In this document: piece by piece, positions 18,786 to 24,192 of the stretch
Numbering within the stretch: the first letter of the stretch is position 1
Layout: each line of letters opens with the position of its first letter
Assembly (NCBI GenBank): GCA_018398765.1
Contig: JAHBMJ010001876.1
Location: 1,222-25,413, forward strand
DNA length: 24,192 nt
Source of the DNA: Chromera velia
Lineage: Eukaryota; Sar; Chromeraceae
Direction of reading: 5' to 3'
Notes under the pieces: model-generated
What the model saw: the letters and a program-made list of their open reading frames with translations, nothing else
The model's database searches: none
Told to the model about the DNA's origin: nothing
Made by a program: the position numbers and the translations under genes

Positions 18786-19328
18786 GAAGTCAAGCGCGGG
18801 GTGGGTGGGTGTAATGAACTTGGCCAGGGCGGTAGTAGCGTCTGATCAAGTGAAGAGAGAGGCCGGAGTCTGAATTCCTTTCGGCCATGCACAGAACTTG
18901 CTGGAACTAAGCAGAGCGAGGGCGCGAAGATGGGGCCAGTGGAAACTGGCAATCAAGCAGGGATTATGTGCTGATCGAGAGAAGGAAGCAGCCTCCTCAG
19001 CCTCCGGTTGGAACTTCGTTGGAAGAGAAGAGAAGAGAATTAGGCAGAAAGTCAAGGGGGGGTGATCTAGAGGGCTGTATAGTGTGTGGTCGCAGAGACT
19101 GGCTGAAGGGGCACAGGAAGAGAGAGGGGTCCTAGGCCAGGCGGTTGGCTTTTTGCCCTTTCCTCTACTGTTTTCCTCTGCATGGCAGCCCTTCGTTGGA
19201 GGGGAGGAAACGAAACCAAGACATGTTGAGAAGCGCATGGTACATGCATTCTTTTTTGGTGTGACGGACTTCAGTTTGTTCTGCGTGTCCCGGCAGTGAG
19301 TTTGTGTAATCTGAAAACAACAAAACAT

Positions 19329-19371
19329 GTTTGTTTGTTTGTTTGTTTGTTAATTTGTTTGAGTGTTTGTT
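19329..19371. repeat. TTTG microsatellite
   Basis: Imperfect TTTG tandem repeat, directly readable. Confidence 0.9.
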
Positions 19372-20719
19372 TAGTCGGCATCCTTCGTTTAGTCGAAGCA
19401 TGGTGTGTGTTCGAGCTGAAGTTTCTGGCCTTGCTGGGTTTTCACTCTTGGAGCTCCCTGGTACTCCCTGGCTCAGGCTTGAAGTTCCCATATATGCATG
19501 TCGTCTCTCCCCTCGTATCTCTCTGCGTGTCGTGCAACGGGAGAGGCGCTGCGATTGTCTGTCTGGAGGGGGGCTTTCCGCTTGAGGAGTTGGCAGCCCC
19601 TTGTGGTGCGTTTTAAAAAATCGAAGCAATCTCGCTCGAGACTCGGAGCAAATGAAACCATAGATCATTCAAACGTATGTATTCAAACGCCAAAAAGCAG
19701 CAGCTTCGGCTGGTCACGTTTTAAGACTTGTTGGCCGACCCTGCTTTGATCACAACTGCTTATAACTTGAACGCAGCTTGCATGTTTATTGCATCAGTCA
19801 CAGACTCACAGTGCTGCATGTGCACTGTTATAATATTTTTTTTTTTTAATGTGCAAGGCGGATGTCAGATAACTGGTACGCAGGTCTAGGGGCCTAGGGC
19901 TCCGGCCCCGAACACAATATAATTCTGTAACTCAATCCTGTAATCCTGTCTGTAACTTTGAATTTTCCTTTCCGGTTCTTTGCCTATAGTTCTTTATACT
20001 TTTAAATATCTTAATTTAGAACTTGAAGTCTTTTTTAGTCCTAGTTTTAGTCTAAACTGACTAATTTCTCTCTCTATATATATATAGAATTAGCCATGAA
20101 CTACTAGGTCATAAATTAGTTTATATATAAAAAAAAAATTCATATTGGCAACTGTTAATTTATCAGTAAATTTAAAAACTACTTTTAAAAAATATCGCTC
20201 TTTTTGTTTATCCGCGTTTATCATACAGTATAATATAGTTACCTTCCCGCATGTATGTTTACATTTAGTATGGCTTCAAGAAGTTCTTAGAAATTCAATG
20301 ACCTTCAGTCCTAGGTTCAATATACTAGCTTGAATTGTCTGTGCCTTCTCATTCTTGCAGCCGCTGTCACCACCATCTCGCTGGTCGATTTGTTTAGTCT
20401 GAGTGCCCAGCTCATGCTGCACAGTCACGCTAGTGCATGATGTGGCAATGAGCTGCCACGCTTCTGTGGAGGATGTGGTCTACACTGCTGAAGTCTCCCC
20501 TCCACAATGAGTCTCACACCTTCCCACATTCGCACTTCTGTTCACTTCTCTCTCCTTTCGACGGCATCTGTACGAGCGCGCATGCAAGAAGGCATTTTAG
20601 CACAGCAAGCAAACACCGGCCCCACCCATTCCTTTGCTCTTAATTTCTTGGCTTTTGGAGTGATAGAGAGAGAAATGGCGCACGCACCCACTCGACGCAA
20701 TTTGCCCATTGCAGAAAAG

Positions 20720-20813
<94 letters not shown>
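20720..20813. repeat. Compound CT-GT-AG microsatellite with complementary ends
   Basis: A CT run (20720-20746), a GT run (about 20746-20778) and an AG run (20782-20808) follow one another. The CT and AG runs are reverse complements, so single strands could fold into a hairpin with the GT run as loop. Confidence 0.95.
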
Positions 20814-21135
20814 TTTGAATTTGACTTCCGGTTTTCACCATTTAATTCATCGATCAGTCCTCGATCCCTCTCGCACGCAGTCACCATACAGCCAGCCCCG
20901 CAGGTCACGGACAGACACAGAAAGTGCCTTCCTTTCTTTGTTGCGGCAGGGACGGGAGGGAGCTCTCAGAGGCAAGTAAGGTGGCTGTAAGACGTGAGAC
21001 AAGAAGTTGATGTCACTTACGGAAATCACGGAGAGAGGACCGACAGAGACCCCACAAGCGCAAGCAGGAGGGCACATCTGTCTTCTTTCCACACAGTTTC
21101 TTTCGGTACATGCAACGAGTTTCTTCTTCATCGCT

Positions 21136-21180
21136 AGTGAGTGAGTGAGTGAGTGAGTGAGTGAGAGAGTGAGTGAGAGA
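21136..21180. repeat. GTGA microsatellite
   Basis: About ten copies of GTGA with one GAGA interruption. Confidence 0.9.
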
Positions 21181-21267
21181 TGCATGTCACCTCCCCTCGC
21201 CCTCAGGACGGCAAAGAGCATTTCGTTCTTTCCCTTCTTACTTACTTTCTTCATTTATTTCCTCTCT

Positions 21268-21292
21268 GCTCTCTCTCTCTCTCTCTCTCTCG
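21268..21292. repeat. TC microsatellite
   Basis: About twelve TC dinucleotides. Confidence 0.85.
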
Positions 21293-21606
21293 TTCTCTCT
21301 TTGTTCACTTCGGAATGTTCCCAGAAAGTGAGAGAGAAATGAGATCATCTGATGAAAAATAGGACAGGAAGACTGCCTGACGCAGATTGAGAGAGAGAAG
21401 AGTCGATCTTCGATCGATCAGGCAGGCAGGGAACAATTAAGTGGGTTGAATTAACGAACTATCCTTTCTCCTCTTTTACTTCTACTTAATTGACGTTCGT
21501 GCTGCCATCTCAAAGGCCCCGCCTCTCACCTCACGTACACGCAGGCAGGCACTTTTAAGAGGATCCATCGAGATCGAGGAGAGACAAGAAGAAGAGGACC
21601 ACCAAG

Positions 21607-23511
21607 CTAGGCCAGAAAACGGAGAAACCAACCCAGGAAGCCAAAGATCCCCCCAAGAATCTCTCCCAACACAGCGAGAACCCCCCCGAACAGCAACATA
21701 AAGAGAGGCCCTTCCTGTCGGTTTGGGTGCGGGAAACCTCCGAGACGATGCTGGGGTACGTCCCTCCGCTGTCTGACAACCCTGTCACGCTCAGCCCCGC
21801 CCCCGCCCTCCCCACCAGTGGCAAGCCCCGCCTTCCTTTTCGTCCCCCCCCCAAGTCTGGTCTCTTCTTCTGCGAGGCGCACAGCCCTTTCTTTGCTTCT
21901 CCTCTCTTCTTCTTCTGCGAGGCGCACGGACCTTTCTTTGCTTCTCCTCTCTTCTTCTTCTGCGAGGTGCACCGCTCTTTCTTTGCTTCTCCTCCCTTCT
22001 TCCTCTGCGAGGCGCACCGCTCTTTCTTTGCTTCTCCTCTGTTCTTCCTCTGCGAGGCGCACAGCCCTTTCTTTGCTTCTCCTCTCTTCTTCCTCTGCGA
22101 GGCGCACCGCTCTTTCTTTGCTTCTCCTCTCTTCTTCCTCTGCGAGGCGCACAGCCCTTTCTTTGCTTCTCCTCTCTTCTTCCTCTGCGAGCCGCAACGC
22201 CCTTTCTTTGCTTTTCCTCTCTTCTTCCTCTGCGAGGCGCAACGCTCTTTCTTTGCTTCTCCTCTCTTCTTCCTCTGCGAGCCGCAACGCCCTTTCTTTG
22301 CTTCTCCTCTCTTCTTCCTCTGCGAGGCGCACCGCTCTTTCTTTGCTTCTCCTCTCTTCTTCCTCTGCGAGGCGCACCGCTCTTTCTTTGCTTCTCGTCT
22401 CTTCTTCCTCTGCGAGCCGCACCGCTCTTTCTTTGCTTCTCCTCCCTTCTTCCTCTGCGAGGCGCAACGCTCTTTCTTTGCTTCTCCTCCCTTCGTCCTC
22501 TGCGAGGCGCAACGCCCTTTCCTTGCTTCTCCTCCCTTCTTCCTCTGCGAGGCGCAACGCCCTTTCTTTGCTTCTCCTCCCTTCTTCCTCTGCGAGGCGC
22601 AACGCCCTTTCCTTGCTTCTCCTCCCTTCTTCCTCTGCGAGGCGCACCGCCCTTTCCTTGCTTCTCCTCCCTTCTTCCTCTGCGAGGCGCAACGCCCTTT
22701 CTTTGCTTCTCCCTTCTTCCTCTGCGAGGCGCACCGCTCTTTCTTTGCTTCTCCTCTCTTCTTCCTCTGCGAGGCGCACCGCTCTTTCTTTGCTTCTCCT
22801 CTCTTCTTCCTCTGCGAGGCGCAACGCCCTTTCTTTGCTTCTCCTTTCCTCTTCTTCGTGTTGGTGCTGCTGCACAGGATCTTCTGCCTCTCCCTCCATC
22901 TCTACGTCCCCCCCGTCCAATGGCATCTCGCGTGCTCCCTGCCCATTTTCAGGGACACCCCATGGCATTGGCTCATCGGAGTCCCCACTCTTCTCTTCCT
23001 CTTCCTCCTCCTGCTGCTGCATTTCTGCACGCCCCCTGTCATCATCTCCCCCCCTTGGGAATGGCGAGCGGGGAGCGACGGGCCTGCCGCTGAGAGAGAA
23101 GGGAGAGGTCGGGTGCTGACAGTGTGTGTTGTGACTAAACGGATTTGCAGGAGGCGAGAAAGGGTTAACCTCCACCGTCTCCTCGGACCGCTGTCTGTGT
23201 CGTAGAGGCATCTGCTGCTGTGTGTGAGTGAAAGGATGGGTGTGTGAGTCGTGGGAAGCCGCTCTGTTGGAGGGACGGGCGTTGGAGGTCAAAGACGGAG
23301 GTGGGAGGGAAGGAGACGGCACGCCGGTCCAGGAGGGATGGGAGGGGATACCTTGGGGGCTGACAGAGAGAGACGGGCCGACGCTGCGAGACCCTGCGGA
23401 GGATGGAGGGAAGGGCTTCTGGAAGGGTTTCTCCCTCTCTGCGACAGGTCCCGCGCCGAGTGGGGGGACTGCAAGGAATTTCTCCCTCGAGACTGAGATC
23501 TCTGCATTCAT
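21607..23511 (-). CDS. Charged 15-residue-repeat protein with hydrophobic C-terminus (main exon)
   Basis: An open frame of 634 codons ends with TAG at 21607. Residues 1 to about 210 are Pro/Ser/His/Gln-rich and end in an acidic stretch with a run of Glu. Next come 22 tandem units of 15 residues, consensus EEEERRSKERAVRLA (one unit is 14). These predict a long, highly charged helix; 15 residues over four turns would suit a pentadecad coil, or a single alpha-helix. After the array is a Gly/Arg linker, then about 33 strongly hydrophobic residues to the end (LFMLLFGGVLAVLGEIL, then GGIFGFLGWFLRFLA), which could be a membrane hairpin or tail anchor. The ATG at 23511 may be the start. Equally, ATGCAG there may be an acceptor (exon from 23501), since a minus-strand exon lies to the right; the phases of those two do not join directly. 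I recognise no family. The plus strand is also open across the array, but the variation pattern favours this strand. Confidence 0.65.
   Translation of the reverse strand: MNAEISVSREKFLAVPPLGAGPVAEREKPFQKPFPPSSAGSRSVGPSLSVSPQGIPSHPSWTGVPSPSLPPPSLTSNARPSNRAASHDSHTHPFTHTQQQMPLRHRQRSEETVEVNPFSPPANPFSHNTHCQHPTSPFSLSGRPVAPRSPFPRGGDDDRGRAEMQQQEEEEEEKSGDSDEPMPWGVPENGQGAREMPLDGGDVEMEGEAEDPVQQHQHEEEERRSKERALRLAEEEERRSKERAVRLAEEEERRSKERAVRLAEEEGRSKERALRLAEEEGRRSKERAVRLAEEEGRRSKERALRLAEEEGRRSKERALRLAEEEGRRSKERALRLAEDEGRRSKERALRLAEEEGRRSKERAVRLAEEEETRSKERAVRLAEEEERRSKERAVRLAEEEERRSKERALRLAEEEERRSKERALRLAEEEERKSKERALRLAEEEERRSKERAVRLAEEEERRSKERAVRLAEEEERRSKERAVRLAEEEQRRSKERAVRLAEEEGRRSKERAVHLAEEEERRSKERSVRLAEEEERRSKERAVRLAEEETRLGGGTKRKAGLATGGEGGGGAERDRVVRQRRDVPQHRLGGFPHPNRQEGPLFMLLFGGVLAVLGEILGGIFGFLGWFLRFLA
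21862..22848. repeat. 45-bp coding minisatellite, 22 units
   Basis: Twenty-two tandem units, all 45 bp except one of 42 bp near 22711 that lacks a single codon, so the frame is never broken. Units differ at a handful of positions. In the minus-strand frame these are AGA/AGG, GCG/GCT, CGC/CGG and AAA/AAG (synonymous), GTG/TTG (conservative) and GAG/GGG (Glu/Gly). There are no spacers, so this is not a CRISPR array. Confidence 0.95.
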
Positions 23512-24087
23512 ACAGTCAGTTGACTTGCATCAAAGAGAGGAGCAGAAGGGAATTCGAACTGCTTTTGCTTCCCCATTGAGACGAGATAGAGAATGAAAAT
23601 TAAGTCAGATGGATAGAGCCGACTTGCCCGCTTCTTCCCTGACGAGCTGATTGCATAATAAGGAAAGGCTGCAGGAAAGGCGTGCTGTCCCGCTGATTCA
23701 GAAATCTGATCGGAGAGTGCATGGTTGAATCGGATCATTCCAACAGTTCACGTTCGGATCCATTGATTCTGGAATTTCAATTCGATTCAGGACCACTTTG
23801 TTTGAAACCCGCAAAGGGATCTGTCTGTCTGTCTGTCTGCCCGTCTGTCTGTCTGTCTGTCTTCAGGGAGACAAGGCAGTCACACATCACAGAGAATTTC
23901 GGAAGTTTGAGGCCAGCCTAGATGAGTGCAGAGAAATCGATGAAAACGACCCTGCTTGATTCCGAAAGCAGCGGACAGCCGAGTATAGGCAAGTGAGCAC
24001 GATCAGGTGACTCGAGGTAAGTGGAGCATTGAAGAAAGACCTAGCTCTGTGGGAAGGGAATCAACAACAGATCGGAAAAAAACTCAC
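23512..24087. other. Intron or intergenic stretch with CTGT repeat
   Basis: This lies between the repeat-protein exon and a short minus-strand exon at the right edge. It holds the CTGT array (23820-23862). I found no further exon with convincing splice sites, although the phase mismatch between the flanking exons implies that one may exist. Confidence 0.4.
23820..23862. repeat. CTGT microsatellite
   Basis: About ten copies of CTGT with one CCCG interruption. Confidence 0.9.
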
Positions 24088-24129
24088 CTGTCTGTGGGCA
24101 AGATTTTCAAAAAGGTCTTTCCCGAACAT
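24088..24129 (-). CDS. Short exon at right edge (MFGKDLFENLAHRQ)
   Basis: A pyrimidine-rich tract and GGCTGCAG acceptor precede 14 codons, which end in CAG|GTGAGT, a near-perfect donor, phase 0 both ends. It opens with ATG, so it could be the first coding exon after an untranslated exon, or an internal exon of a gene that continues beyond the window. It probably belongs to the same gene as the 15-residue-repeat exon, but the direct join is out of phase. Confidence 0.5.
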
Positions 24130-24192
24130 CTGCAGCCACACCAAAAGGTAGGAAAAGAAGGAGGAGAGCGGAAACAGAATGGCAGCAGTGAG

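Larger units (their letters stand above)
18786..21606. other. Intergenic between convergent genes; AT-rich island and microsatellites
   Basis: I see no gene I can support. 18786-19320 is mixed sequence whose open frames are unconvincing. 19329-19371 is a TTTG repeat. 19750-20340 is a strongly AT-rich island with TATATA and A/T runs, preceded by a GC-rich word GGCCTAGGGCTCCGGCCCCG (19890-19909). Further right are a compound CT/GT/AG repeat, a GTGA repeat and a TC repeat. Both flanking genes converge here, so their 3' untranslated regions lie within it. Confidence 0.5.

Noticed and set aside
18846-19668. Minus-strand frames of 160 and 167 codons
   Set aside because: They have no recognisable motif, overlap each other in different frames and lie in the convergent intergenic region, with no consistent splice partners.
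21862-22848. Regular array considered as CRISPR-like
   Set aside because: Units are contiguous with no unique spacers, the array is coding, and the context is eukaryotic.
21818-23119. Plus-strand 433-codon Ser/Leu-rich open frame
   Set aside because: Same cause as the other plus-strand frame: a repeat shadow, with no splice or start support.
21727-23205. Plus-strand 492-codon open frame across the 45-bp array
   Set aside because: It is kept open by the repeat period, and almost every difference between units changes its residues. The minus frame absorbs the same differences mostly silently. The protein would be a Phe/Ser/Cys repeat with no plausible ends.

Overview
This window looks like nuclear DNA of an intron-rich microbial eukaryote. 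The signs are conventional GT-AG introns of about 70 to 1,600 bases, genes broken into many short exons whose phases match, dense microsatellites inside and between genes, and no bacterial gene layout, rRNA, tRNA or CRISPR. The gene style and the small cysteine-patterned proteins suggest an alveolate protist, possibly a chromerid such as Chromera. That is an impression from style, not a demonstrated identification.

Layout. 1-2192: intergenic, crowded with CA, GA, CCCA and TGAC microsatellites. 2193-3719 (-): a SAC3/GANP-domain gene resembling animal SAC3D1. 3720-4989: repeat-like intergenic DNA with a 13-bp-arm inverted repeat. 4990-5355 (+): a small putative secreted Cys-patterned reading frame whose signal-peptide-like start is broken by one in-frame TAG. 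5356-6688: intergenic, with an AT-rich island. 6689 to about 17830 (-): one large gene of at least 15 exons, reconstructed by matching splice sites and phases. It encodes about 1,900 residues: a short folded N-terminus, a roughly 660-residue low-complexity exon, several coiled-coil exons, and a helical C-terminal third that I tentatively relate to the centrosomal protein CEP70. 17831-18277: a CpG-rich divergent intergenic region. 18278-18785 (+): a clean two-exon gene for a 141-residue protein with a Gly/Tyr-rich N-terminus and a six-cysteine domain. 18786-21606: intergenic, with a second AT-rich island and a compound CT/GT/AG microsatellite. 21607 to past the right edge (-): a gene with 22 near-identical 45-bp units encoding a charged 15-residue helical repeat, followed by a hydrophobic C-terminus.

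How the genes may relate. Human SAC3D1 is linked to centrosome duplication and CEP70 is a centrosome/basal-body protein, so the two left-hand minus-strand genes share a possible theme, but eukaryotic neighbours need not be functionally linked. The most distinctive content is the 22-unit repeat protein, where differences between units fall mostly at synonymous sites of the minus-strand frame, and the nonsense-interrupted signal peptide of the small plus-strand frame. I found no complete mobile element.
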